A DNA stretch of 64,000 nucleotides from contig JACTVC010000001.1 in the NCBI GenBank assembly GCA_018417955.1, forward strand, positions 3,100,001 to 3,164,000, in the 5' to 3' direction. Origin of the DNA: Laccaria trichodermophora. Taxonomy: Eukaryota > Basidiomycota > Agaricomycetes > Agaricales > Hydnangiaceae. The notes beneath the pieces are model-generated. The model made no database searches and was not told the origin of the DNA. It was given only the letters and a program-made list of their open reading frames with translations. The translations under genes were made by a program, and so were the position numbers. Positions 43,314 to 54,539 of this stretch are shown in pieces (the stretch's first letter is position 1; each line of letters begins with the position of its first letter).

Positions 43314-44229
43314 ATGACATCTCTACCATCCGGAGAGACAAACAAATCTGGGACCTGCAAGGTCGATCAACAAGAATTGGAAAAACAGCCTCAGATACCG
43401 CATCACAACGAATACTACATGGATGATGAGCTTAGCGTGTTCTTAGTGCGTACCGATGACATGACTATCCTGCCACTTTCTTTGACCATTTCTGCAATTC
43501 AGGTCGGGGGCAGCCTTTTCAGGGTCCACCGGTACTATTTGGCCCGAGAGTCGGATGTTTTCAAAACCATGTTCGCCTGTCCGAGCCCGGACGAAGGGAA
43601 AGAGGGCATGGATGACACCAGACCCATTCACTTGCCTGGGGTTACTCGCCGAGAGTTTCAGACGCTGCTTGACTACTTTTATAAAGGGTTAGTCTCTTCG
43701 TTGGTATTCTCCCCGAAGCAGAATTATGGTCAGACCTGAAAGCACTCTCAAGAAGCCAGAACCGCCAGCGAATTCGCCAACGACTACTAGTAGCCCGGCA
43801 CGGCCAGTTAAAGCCCCAAAGGGACCCGCCTATGATTTCAAACGACTGTTGCTGTTGCTGAAAATCGCGACTTTTTACGACATGCTTCGCGTCAGGCAAT
43901 ACGCCATCGACACCATACAGTCAAACCTTTCCCTAACATCATTTGCCAAACTCGAACTTGCCAACACCTACGATGTCCCAGAGTGGGCTGAATCCGCCTA
44001 CCACGCAATTTGTTCTCGGTCCATGCCGTTGACTCTTGAAGAGGCGAGGAGGGTTTGTGGCGGAAGCGAGAGAGCGCTTGCTCAGAAACCAGTTACTAAG
44101 TTACCGTGCTACGTTGAGGGACCAGGACATTGCGGCCACGGTAAGAGGCGTATTTTTTCCCGGTCGTTGAAGAGCAGGCATCGGGGATGCGAGTCAGTAA
44201 ATTATCACTCGGTCATGCTTCAACCGTAA
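43314..44229 (+). CDS. BTB/POZ domain protein, array copy 2, with frameshifted C-terminus
   Basis: Paralogue of the BTB gene at 40884. ATG 43314 gives MTSLPSGETNKSG, then HNEYYMDDELSVFL, joined by an intron to VGGSLFRVHRYYLARESDVF, and later KRLLLLLKIATFYDMLRVRQ. The BTB core is intact. After LTLEEARRV a 20-nt deletion relative to copy 1 changes the frame. The normal tail (TVLVAEARERLL...FFPVVGE) is replaced by CGGSERALAQKPV and an unrelated basic sequence to the stop at 44229. The gene may still express a BTB domain with a new tail, or may be decaying. Confidence 0.8.
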
Positions 44230-44399
44230 GTGTTGCTCTTTAATATTCTTCATCCGACGAACCGGGGATCGGGCTTCAGGGCGTAGCGGTCAAGATAAAG
44301 GAGGTATTCTTCCCGACCGGTTGTCGAGGAAGAGGAGTCACAGAACACATACAGTAGCTAGCCTGTAGATTATCATTACACGTTCACGATTCAATGAAA

Positions 44400-46250
44400 C
44401 TACCATCGTTCACACCACCCCAACACCTTCGTCCCAACCCTCTCCACCAACCCATCATAGTCCAAATTCTGGCTCGGTATGAACAACCCCGTATGCGCGG
44501 CCACCTCATCCTCCACGGCCGCAATCAGCACCTTCTCCCACTTCTCCCCGCCACCGAAAACCTGGCCCAGCCCAGTGGGAAGGACGATAAAGTGGTGTGC
44601 CCCCCGAGTCTTCTTGTTCTTCTCTTCCCCCTTTTCTTCTTTCTGCGCTTTTTGAAGGTCCTTCTCGGCTTCTTTACGTTGTTTTTCCAAGTCCTTCTCG
44701 GCTTGTTTGCGTTGCTTCTCGACGTCCTTCTCGATGGCGACACGCTCTTTCTCTAGTTGCTTTTGAAGCTTCATTTCAGACTTGAGAGCAGCTTTGGCTT
44801 CTGACTTGGTAGGGGCGGTATGCACCGGTGGTTCGGAGGGACTCGCTGCTGAAGTTGTGGGCGACCCTGGGGCGGAGATGGTGGTGTCATCACTGGTCAA
44901 GTCCGCAGTCGAGGAATAGGCTGGTGGATCAGCAGTCCCATGTGCATCCCCTTTATCGGGTAAACTCTGGCCAGCAGTCCCAAATACACCATCCCTCCCA
45001 GCTGCATCCTCTTCCCCAATCTGCTCAACCGACCCGGTCGCATCCGTCACCCCCAGTTCCGCTATCCCAGAAGCAAGCAACGCAACATCATTCGCCGTCT
45101 CCTCTTCCTTCTCCTCCTTCTCCTTCTCTTTAGCCGTACGCGCAGCCTTCGGGACAGTCTGCGTCCAATAATTAACCCACACCCCGCCCTGCCATTGTAC
45201 CAGTTTCCCATAGCGATTTTTCAGCCCGCTCGGGTCGAACATACAAGCGCCGAATTGGAACCTTTCGACGATCCACCTCCGGCCCGCGCGCAATGGATCG
45301 TCGGAGTGTTTGCGCATCCACCTGACAAAGGGGTCTTCGGAGTGTGTGGAGAGGAATGATACGGCGCGGTCGACGAGGGGTGAGGGGAGGGATGACATGA
45401 GGGTGGGGTTGAGGGATGTTAGGGCTGTGTGGTATGAATCACTGGAGGTTGTGGTTGTGGTTGATGGAGACGGGGAGCGGGATGGGATTGGTCTGAGGTT
45501 GTGCACTTTGACTGTAAAGGAAGTCTGAGTGAGTACTACCAACGTGTCAAGGTGAATACGTAACATACGATGGGTGTCCCGCTTAAACTTCTCCCAATCG
45601 TCCGTGACTTCGTCGTCTACAATCTGAACCTGCGGATGATCGTTCATCTGGCCAACTGAGGCACCCTTTTTCTTTGGATCGCCGTCGCCCTTGGGAAGGA
45701 GTGAAGCGATCCCGCTGATGACGACGTGTGGGTGCATCCCTAGGTATGGCGTGTCAAATGCCACAACGCCCAAGATCCGATTGGCCTTGCCGCCTCGGTT
45801 GTTTGACAAGTCAGTGGCTGCGTCCGCGGCGAGCAGCCCTCCCATCGAGTGGCCCATCAGAATGACGGGTCCTGGTGGTTGCGTCGATAGCCTGGATGCC
45901 CGTAAGCTTTTGGAAAGAATAGAGTATGATATTGAAATACCATTCCAAGAAGTTTTTGGTGGCAAATGATATGGGCTTCACGCTCTTGTATGTTGGGTAC
46001 AGGCTGCTCTGGATTTTTATGTCCAAATGAGGCGGTATTCGAGCTGCGAGATGTTCTTGAAGATGCAGGGGGAAAGACTGTTGGATTTGTCCAGAAATCA
46101 GCGGATGAAAGCGCTGAAAAGCTCACCTGGAAGGTGGTGTCATTGCCTAGATAAAGGAGTTCATCAAATGGGTTCATATTGTCCTCTCGGAACCATAGAG
46201 TGTTAAATACCTTGAAACCCGTGAATATAGACTAGGTGAACAAGCCTCAT
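44400..46250 (-). CDS. DUF676-like alpha/beta-hydrolase (putative lipase/serine esterase)
   Basis: A spliced gene of about 540 codons. The best start is ATG 46250: MRLVHLVYIHGFQ, joined through an intron to GNDTTFQSFPLHLQEHL, which gives the HGF(x)G oxyanion segment typical of the family. Then come IQSSLYPTYKSVKPISFAT and NFLEWLSTQPPGPVILMGHS. The nucleophile elbow is GHSMGG. The middle holds FDTPYLGMHPHVV, and the C-terminal half is a long low-complexity region with a Lys/Glu coiled-coil (KQLEKERVAIEKDVEKQRK). The end is LFIPSQNLDYDGLVERVGTK to TAG at 44400-44402. The catalytic acid and His are not obvious to me. Membrane association is plausible from the family but not shown. Confidence 0.8.
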
Positions 46251-46720
46251 TTTGGAGATGTTAAGGGCATTGCTTGAGCGTCACGAGTGTAGCTCTTGTA
46301 ATTCGGTCTACGACCCGAGTCCCCCGCTTCGCCCGATGGCTCTGTGTACTCGCAGTCTCGCACAGCTAATAGGAGTAATAATAGCATCAACGTGCAAACG
46401 ACCGTTGAGTAAACGCTACGCGCTGAAGCTTGAAGAGTGAGCACTGAGTACTGAGTGCTGATTTTTAATCATTCAGCACACCCGGCCGCGTTTTTGTAAA
46501 TAGGGACTTCCCCGAACATACTTAGGAGATATTCGTATGCCAAATTCGAGCCATCGCAAGAAATGAATGTACAGCACGCGTTAGGACTTCGAAGACAATG
46601 CCATACCCCATTGTACTTCAAATTGGAGCTTGTGGTCCAAGGGGCAGGAGGAGGTGTTGTCACTGTTTGATGATGTAATTTCAGGCCTCCTCTTTCATCT
46701 CCTGAATCCTGACATCCATC
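46251..46720. promoter_or_regulatory. Divergent intergenic region
   Basis: No gene. It separates the lipase-like gene from the PD-(D/E)XK-like gene. It contains GAAGCTTGAAGAGTGAG and ACTGAGTACTGAGTGCTGA near 46425-46460, motifs recurring in other spacers of the window. Confidence 0.5.
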
Positions 46721-47539
46721 ATGGCCAACGCCCTTAGGTCTGCGAATTCAGATAGTCAATGGGGGGGCAGCGAGCTCCTCGCATACAACATCACGATCTC
46801 GCCGGTCACTCCACACGAATTCTTTTTCCCCTTAGACCCATCACCAACTTTACCTCTAAACTTGATTGATCCTGCCATTATCAACGCTCCTCCTGACGGG
46901 GACCATGAACACCTTCCCAATGCCATTTCGAACTACCTAGGCTACCTTTCTCTCGCTTCCAAGCCCACTCAAGAGAGCGTCATAGACAACTTTGCCGCGG
47001 AGACTCTGAAGCTTCTAGGATTCAACGGTCGCGACACTCTCGTCATGATGCGCTATATCGTCCCTTTTATCGTCTGTGGTGTTAACGATACTGTGGCAGA
47101 GATGGACGTGTGCCTTCTGCATCGCACCGGTCTAGTCTTACTCGTACTCGTCAGGGATAACACGGTTTACAACTGGCCCAGCCCAGAGGGACAAGTTGTT
47201 GCTCAAGCGATCGCGGCCTTTCAGTTCAACAACAGAAAGCGGGGAGAGTATGGCCTCCCACCTCTGGAGACCATGACTATACCTTGTATTACTATGGCGG
47301 GTACCCGCCCTACCTTTTATCTTGTCCCTGTCACTCGGGAGTTGTCCAATGCTGTTCTACTCGGCGAGTACCCGCTTACTCAAACGCAAGTCCTGAAGTG
47401 CGTCACCGTAGGATCGAACGCCCGGCATACTGTCGAAGGAATGGAAAATATGCATTACCGAGAGCTCGTTTTCAGGCGCTTGCCTGCTTTCAAAATGTTG
47501 GCGAAAAGGCAATGGGAAGAAAATTTAAATGGTTTGTAG
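46721..47539 (+). CDS. PD-(D/E)XK nuclease-like protein of an expanded basidiomycete family
   Basis: Single-exon ORF of 272 codons. It resembles an abundant but uncharacterised mushroom protein family: ESVIDNFAAETLKLLGF, then DTVAEMDVCLLHRTGLVLLV and VRDNTVYNWPSPEGQVVAQA, then IAAFQFNNRKRGEYGLPPL and TIPCITMAGTRPTFYLVPVT. The pattern Glu ... D-V-x-L ... (E/R)-D-(K/N) resembles a PD-(D/E)XK core. The usual Glu-x-Lys is replaced by RDN here, so catalysis is doubtful. No intron, no signal peptide. The fold is inference from pattern. Confidence 0.6.
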   Translation: MANALRSANSDSQWGGSELLAYNITISPVTPHEFFFPLDPSPTLPLNLIDPAIINAPPDGDHEHLPNAISNYLGYLSLASKPTQESVIDNFAAETLKLLGFNGRDTLVMMRYIVPFIVCGVNDTVAEMDVCLLHRTGLVLLVLVRDNTVYNWPSPEGQVVAQAIAAFQFNNRKRGEYGLPPLETMTIPCITMAGTRPTFYLVPVTRELSNAVLLGEYPLTQTQVLKCVTVGSNARHTVEGMENMHYRELVFRRLPAFKMLAKRQWEENLNGL

Positions 47540-48261
47540 GCGACTAGACGTATGAACAAGTTGTCATCGATGTTTTGACCCCGGCACCTGCATTATTCCG
47601 AAGTTACTTTTGGTGCCGTGTTGCTTTACCCGTCCTCCTGTTTTCATCTGAGGCTGCACTTCAGGCTGCTTCTTCATCGCCCCCAATTTATCACACCAGT
47701 CTTGGTCTTAAAATTTTCAAACCTCATTTTCTTTCACCAGCAGTTTATCAGTCTGGATGCTCATATGGGTTTCTGAAAAAATGCAATGCTTCGTCTGAGG
47801 TCTCTTCAGTTCATCATCAAGGTTTGAGTACGACTTTAAACCAGGCTCCCCTTGCCATGGAGCGAAGGTAAGCTTCCCGAATACCCTCTGAGCATCCGAC
47901 ACACTCCTAACCTCACTGGCATCTACTTATGAGCAAATTGTGAACGACGCCAACCCATTGGAACTCCTCAACCTTGTCCGTCATGGCCGGCCCTCCCTCT
48001 CTTGATGTCTTTTGTTCACACTTTTATAAATGATATCAAATAAGTATTCTCTTCCTCTGATGAATGTTGTGCTCTGGCCACCCGTAGCGAGATCCTGCCT
48101 TCACCAGCAATGGGGCTTGAGACTACGAACCTCAGGGTTTCCTCCATGCAGCGGCCGAACCTCCTTGTCTTTATACTGTCCCCAGCTGTCGACATCCCGG
48201 GCTCCCTTGAGTATATATGTAGTGCAGATATTTGTTCTGACAGATGAATGTGCTCATAAAC
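47540..48261. other. Intergenic spacer
   Basis: No gene recognised. The plus frame at 47575-47871 shows no family features. Confidence 0.5.
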
Positions 48262-50972
48262 CTAACCTGGAACCTCTACTGGTCGATTGCAGACAATATT
48301 GATCAACGGCTGTGCAACTTCCTCCAACCATGCCTTTGGTACCTGGTACATCTCTGACTGGCGTTGTCGATAAAGTTGCATCACTTCCCTCCGAATGTAT
48401 GTTGCAGTATTGCTACCCTGATCATACCACTTTATCATGGCTTCAAGCGTTTTCTCATCATTGATATTGAAAACGTAGATTTTCTCCATGATGAGTGTCG
48501 TGTCTTGGCATTGTTGTAGTCAGCCTACTGATACCCAAGAAAACATTCACTAACCTGCTACCCGCTGTTCCCACCTACAGAAAGCCAGCAAATCGGGGTC
48601 GCCATTCACCTCGGCGAAGTCGGATGATTTTCGGTGCCCTATGAGACGTCGGCTGTCATCCAAATGTTTTTCCAAGAGACGAATAAGCTCATGGAAGAAA
48701 AAATATCAATGAACTTGGTAGTCCAGTGGATTGAGTCTCCTACCTTGATGGGTGCTTGAGGCCCCGATGTAGGATCTGTCCAAAAGGTGTCCCAAGTCTT
48801 GATGAAAGGTCCGCCACGGAACATCTTCTCGGAGTGATTTTTATAATAGTTCCCTGGGGAAACAACCATTTAAAAAGGGGTTAGATATACTTATTCAGCA
48901 CCAACAGTTTAATCCATTTCTAGAGAAGCAGGAGTCCAATGTAGAAACGCGCAGAGATGAAGGCCAACGATACTTACGCAGCCGACGTGACGAGTTTAAC
49001 TTTACTATCGGCACTTTGGGCGGAGGCAAAAAAAGTGCGAAGGTCATAACCACTTCGTGCTTGACGCTGCGCTTCTGTCACAGACAATACTTTCAGTGAT
49101 TCATCAATCAATCGGGCTAAGCGACTATCGTCTGGAGCCGACTTGTGCACTTCAAATAACTGCTTGTCAAACACGACGCAACTTTGCACACCAAGCTATC
49201 TCACCTTCAGATAGCGTCACAACGGCCGTTGGTGGATGCTGCATGCTCAAAAGGGGTTTCTTGTAGTGTTGCTCAAATTGTTTGTCCGCCTCAATGACAG
49301 CAAGCTTTTCGAGCTCGTCATCATCAACTCCCTCGTCTCCTTCTTCGGCTTTTTCTTCCAATTCCTGCTGCATATCTTGTAGAAATGTGTCAAACTTGGT
49401 TACAATGGCCACGATTGGTACTATGGGGAATGTCACACTTGAAGAGGGTTCATCTTTGAATCTTACCTCTCAAAGGCATCGAAAAAAATTCTTTCTCTGC
49501 TTGCTGGATGGGTCGAGAATTCATCTCGATGCAGTACCTGTGACAATTCCGCTGAGCTTGCCCATAATTAGAAAAAGGAGGAAGACGAACCACACCAAAT
49601 GCAATTTCTGATTTATATCTTTTGCCCGGGAACGACTATCGATGAATTTCCAAACGACATCCACCTCTGCCTGCTTTCCCGCTTCAAATCCCTCGGAATC
49701 ATGGGCAATGATCTTGCTGTTCCCCTCGAATTCAATTTCTTTTTCAATATCATGGGTACCTCTCTTGAGACATCGCCTTTGGTTTGTGCATGATACTACA
49801 AGTCGAACGACTTTACACTCACCGTGGTGCTAGGCGCGTCCACCTCAAATGGCCGGAATGAAATCTAAACCTTGCGAGAGCTTTATCACTCTTACCGTAT
49901 TCCCCCCACACACCTAAAACGAAAAGTGAGTGGTTTCATGAGATGAGAGAGCTGGTTTGAGGTGCTAACTTTATTCAGAATTGCGGTTTTGCCGCACCCC
50001 GATTTCCCGATGATCAACAACCTAAACTTTTCAAGCGGAGGGGGCGCAACAGCGACGGCTGCTACCAGTAATCTCTTCAATTCTTGCTCCTCAGAGGGAT
50101 CTAGTTGAGGCGCTTTTTCAGAATCCACATCTTCTTCATTTTCCGATGATGACTTTAACAGTCCCTTAGTCATCTTATTGAACCCCTTTTGAAGGCGCTT
50201 TCGACGAGAGCGCAATGCCTCGCGTGTTGCAATTTGAAACACCCCGCGAACCCTCTCTCCAGTCTTGCTAGAGCATTCAACATAGCGCCTCGCTCCGATT
50301 TTCCTAGCAACTTTCTGTCCCTGGTATGAAATGGTAGTGGGCGATGGCATCCCTTCCGACGTTCGCTCAACCTACCTACCTCTTCAACAGTCACTGGATG
50401 TTGCCAAGTCCTCCGTAGCTCGTTAATGGTTTTGGGATCTGTTCTGAGGTCTTTTTTCAAACCTACAAGGATGATAGGGAGTCCCCGACAGAACTGTTTT
50501 ACCTCCCTAATCCACTGCGGTCATCGAAAAATAGCTATTAGGGCCAAGGTATTGAGGAGCTTGCTACGCACCTTCTCTTGGACGTTGTCCAGGGTATTGG
50601 GATTAGAAATGTCAAAGCATATAAGAATAATGTGCGAGTCGGGGTATGCCAGGTGACGGATGCGATCGTGGGATTCGTCACCACTCGTATCCCATAACGC
50701 CAACTCGACATGCCTCTCATCTACCTCAATGTCGGCGACATAATTATTAAAAATCGTCCTGTTTGATATCTGTTCATAAGTATTAGCTGTGACGCTTCAA
50801 TCTACTAATATCGACATACCTCTGGGAAGGTCCCTTTCGAGAACATCAGGACCAACGCCGTCTACGAGACGGATATGATCAATGTTATTTGTGCAATCCG
50901 CATTGCGATTTCCGGACAAACCTTCCCTCCACGATCACCTACGATGACGAGTTTTCGGCGAATCGGATACAT
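48262..50972 (-). CDS. Double GTPase: degenerate Rho domain fused to an intact second G domain
   Basis: A multi-intron gene of roughly 620 codons. ATG 50972 gives [17 protein letters not shown], then [74 protein letters not shown] and [14 protein letters not shown], all clearly Rho-like. The exon 49892-50350 contains both the Rho C-terminal part ([20 protein letters not shown]), a basic helix and acidic linker, and a second P-loop ([16 protein letters not shown]). Following exons give [32 protein letters not shown] (G3), [13 protein letters not shown] (G4), and a long helical tail ending [12 protein letters not shown] at TAG 48262-48264. There is no CAAX box. The first P-loop is one residue short; the second is canonical. 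Confidence 0.85.
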
Positions 50973-51826
50973 CGCGTCCTATAATCCTCAACCGTTGGCA
51001 GGAGAGAATAGAAGAATGCTAAGTCGACGTTCATATTCCGTCGCTCGGAAAGGTGCGGCAGCACTCCACGTGTTGGACAAGAGTCGCACGTCTTTTTGTC
51101 ATCTGAAAAAAAGGTTCCGTTATATTTCTACACCAAACGAGAGGACGAGACTTGTGTAGTAGGCTGAATTGGATTTTATCTTGAGGAACACTTTGGCGAT
51201 TGCGTCTGACGATGATCTAGTACGACTTCAGTTTCCATTCAACCGAGTCACTTGTGTATCGTCTGAGTTTCGTCCGCTAAGTTCTTGAAGCTTGAAGTAC
51301 TGAGTGAGAAAAATCTCTTGAAACAATTTTGATGGTCAAGAGAGATGGTTGTTAGTCGGAGATGAATTTGTGACGCATTGCCAAAACAACCTTGACACTT
51401 CCTACATACATAGTACATCCTCAATTACAAGCCAAGCACCCACATCCCTGCCGCTATTTCATATCACAGTAATACCACACACAGAGGACGAGTGCTAGAC
51501 CCAAACACAAATACGTGATGATAACCATCATGATTAATGCAAAGCACTCTCACGCAAGGTGTTCGTTGAACTCCAAAAGATTACTCCAAAGCTTCTCCCC
51601 CTCAACCACCTCATCTCAGCTCATCTCCATTCATCCCACCACCACCACCAGACGCCACAGTCCCCATAACAACCGCCAAGTCTCTTTGACACTTTTGTAA
51701 AATCTTGGTGAGATGTGCTAGCCCCGCCTGCTAATCCGATAGGTTTTAAAAAAGCCGCAACGTCAAAAAACGGAAAGACGAATAATAAAAAAACCCACGT
51801 GTGCAATCTGCCTCAACACCTCATCA
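50973..51826. other. Intergenic spacer
   Basis: No gene seen. It holds upstream sequence of the GTPase gene and another copy of the short motif CTTGAAGCTTGAAGTACTGAG (about 51283-51303). A microsatellite-like CACCACCACCACCAGAC lies at about 51638. Confidence 0.5.
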
Positions 51827-53735
51827 TCAAAAACAGCCTACTCCCCCAAGCCAGCCACTTGTACTCTGGCCAGTCGTCGTACAACTGCCGAACAAACGCC
51901 CGCCAGTGCTCGTGCAGTGGTAGATTGGGTGCTCACCACCACCCGCACCTGGTTGCTGGGTTGTGGACGTACTGCCGAATAGGCTGCCACTCGTAGCTGG
52001 CTGTTGGGTGGCGGATGTGCTTCCGAATAGCCCCCCACTTGTGGCTGGTTGTTGGGTGATAGAAGTACTACCGGACAGGGACCAACCTATACTTAACTGG
52101 TTGTTGCGTGGTTGAAGTGCCTCCAAAAAGACCGCCGCCGCCCGCAGCTGGCTGTTGCGTGGTTGTAGTGTTACCAAAGAGACCTCCACCTGCAGCTGGC
52201 TGTTGTGCCGTTGTAATATTCCCAAAAAGACCGCCACCTGCAGCTGGTTGGTGCATGGCCATAGGATTACCAAAGAGACCTCCACCTACAGCTGGTTGTT
52301 GCGCCGTTGTAGTGCCTCCAAAAAGGCCGCCACCTGCAGCTGGTTGTTGCGCCGTTGTAGCGCCCAAAGACCACCACCCGCAGCTGGCTGTTGCGCGTTG
52401 GTGATATTACCGAACAGACCACCACCAGTAGCTGGTTGTTGAGTAGTAATGGTGGTACCACCAAAAAGACCACCACTGGTTGCAGGCTTTCCGTATTCCC
52501 AAACAGCCCCTCCCGCCTCCTCCACCCCAAAATAGCCCCCCACTCGGGTTTGTCGTTTGACCTGTGTTCATATTCCCAAAGAACCCCCCACCTGTGCCCG
52601 TGTTCGCCGTCGTAGTCGTGTTATTGAGAACAGGCAGGGTCAGCTGCGAATTTAAGGTTGTTGCGTGGTCATAGTATTCCCAAGGAGACTGCCACCCTGC
52701 TGAGTGGTTGTGGTGGTCCCAAAGAGACCGTCACCCACAGCTGGCTGTTGCGTTTTGGTGGTATTACCGAACAGAGTAGCTGGTTGTTGAGTAGTATCGT
52801 AGGTACCACCAACAAGACCAACACTGCTTGCAGGCTGTTGTTGCTGCTGCTGATTCGCCGTATTCCCAAAGAGCCCACCTCCACCAACCTCCTCCTCCGC
52901 TCCTATGTAGCCCCCTACCCATGTTCGTCGTCTGACCCGTGTTCATATTCCCAACCCCCCACTCGCACCCGCAGTCGTGTTATTAAGAACACGTCGGCTG
53001 TGCTTGTAGCGAATTTGGCGGTTGAATCCCGAATATTGAGGGTTGGGTTTGCTGAGGTTGTTGTTGGGGGTTGCTGCTACCAAAGATGCTTGGCTGTGGT
53101 TGTTGTGGTTGCGGTGATGAGGAGTCGACAAGGCGCACTCCCGTTCCAAGTTGTTGTTGTGGATTCGGCGGTGCCACTGGTTGGCGTGCTACGGCGATTG
53201 GTCCCGTGCCCGTAGATGTGAAGCCGTCTGATATGAGGTTTTTATGAAGAACTTGTTCGGTGCTATAAATGGTCTGTCAAAAGTTAAATTGTTGTGGCTC
53301 AAGGGAGAGTCAAGTTCACGTACAATGTGGAATTCCAAGCTTCAGTGAAGGCTTTTGTACTTTGACAGACTAGATCGATGTCGTCACTTCTTACAAGCAT
53401 GAGGTTTTCAATACGTCTTTTAGGTGTCGGCAACGATTGCGTGCGGGAACGAGTGCTCTTTCGACCCTTCATCCAGCTGCTTGATAACTACAACCTTCCT
53501 TCCGGCTTGACGGCCTTGGAGGACGATTGCGACCTAGTAATATCATCATAAGGCGTGTGTTACGCGGGGGGTATTGAAGCCGGGCTTGTACACTGTATGA
53601 TGAGTTAGTAGGTTGGTCGCCTTGAATGGAAGGCGGCGACGACGTACTTTGTACCATGTCAAACCATCCCCGTCGCGTGCCTGCCTCACGCAGTGACGTT
53701 GACTTTGAGACTACTTCCCGCAAGTCCTTTACCAC
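51827..53735 (-). pseudogene. FG-repeat nucleoporin-like locus, frame-broken
   Basis: The minus strand encodes many GLFG/FG repeats spaced by TTTTQQPAAGG-type linkers (GGGLFGNITTAQQPAAGG, SGGLFGSTSATQQPATSG), as in barrier nucleoporins. Upstream lie QPQQPQPSIFGSSNPQQQ and a non-FG part (DLREVVSKSTSLREAGTR, SIQGDQPTNSSYSVQARLQ) that may be the structural domain of a Nup58/Nup49-like protein. The repeats switch between frames at least three times. One 2-nt loss is visible, where an FG codon run CTTTTTGG has become CTTTGG near 52365. A stop follows TTQQP near 52650. An internal duplication of about 380 bp (52290-52610 against 52700-52985) is present. It is a pseudogene or a collapsed repeat assembly; no working model was found. 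Confidence 0.5.
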
Positions 53736-54539
53736 TGTGTTCGATCAGTGACAAGTACGTCTTATTGAATTCAACCCAGTATTGACCAACAATCGTTATC
53801 CCCTGCATAATTTTCGCCTAACAGGGCAGGAACCTCGGGAGCAGGGGGAAGCAGCATAGGCAAGTCCTGAGGACAGGCGGCAGGTTTCCAGGGAGTGGAC
53901 TGCGCTCGAGACAAGGGAGAAGAGAGCAGACGCGATGATGAAGGTTGATGTTGATGAGCAGGTGGTGATGAGCGTCAAGCCAACTAGCGCCGCCGCGTGA
54001 CGTCTGGTCAGCACTTTCAACATCACCTGTTCTGTAGCCTCCAACTGTGCAAGGCCGAGTCTACCAGTTTTCATGATGATAAAAGCCTTACCTGGGGCGG
54101 GTGGTCTCTATTGCTACCTTTAAACCTGTTCGGCCCAGCCGGCTATGGGGCAGATAAAAAGCTTGATCATTCGAGGTTGTTGGTCTTGTGTTTTCTTCAT
54201 TCATGGTCCATGCTATCTAATGCTCGTCGAAAGGTCAGGGAGTCACCCTCTGAGAACACACATATCTCGCTCGCGTGGCGAGATTTACAGAAGAAAGATT
54301 TGCAGGTATTCGTCTATGTGCCAGTGCCCGTGTTGGATGGGACCATTTCGACATCTGGAGGCCACTTGTAAGCACGGTTCTTGGATGATTCTATAAATGG
54401 ATCCGCGAGTCTCACGGGGGTTAGGCTCGCTTTGCACAACTAGTTTGTTGCACTTCTAGACTTTTGAATAATAATTTGATGATCTATGCATTTCTGTATA
54501 TATGAGCAAATTCTATGAAGGCCGTCTGTGGACAAAACT
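53736..54539. other. Unassigned region
   Basis: No gene recognised. It may contain the 5' end of the nucleoporin-like locus (minus frame 53796-54074, KTGRLGLAQLEATEQ before a possible GTGATG donor) but I cannot connect it. The plus frame 53997-54371 shows no family features. Confidence 0.4.

Noticed and set aside
52108..52442. Pro-rich plus-strand frames with PPPAAGCC repeats
   Set aside because: These are antisense shadows of the FG repeats on the minus strand.
53997..54371. 124-codon plus-strand frame
   Set aside because: No family features or supporting exons; kept as unassigned.
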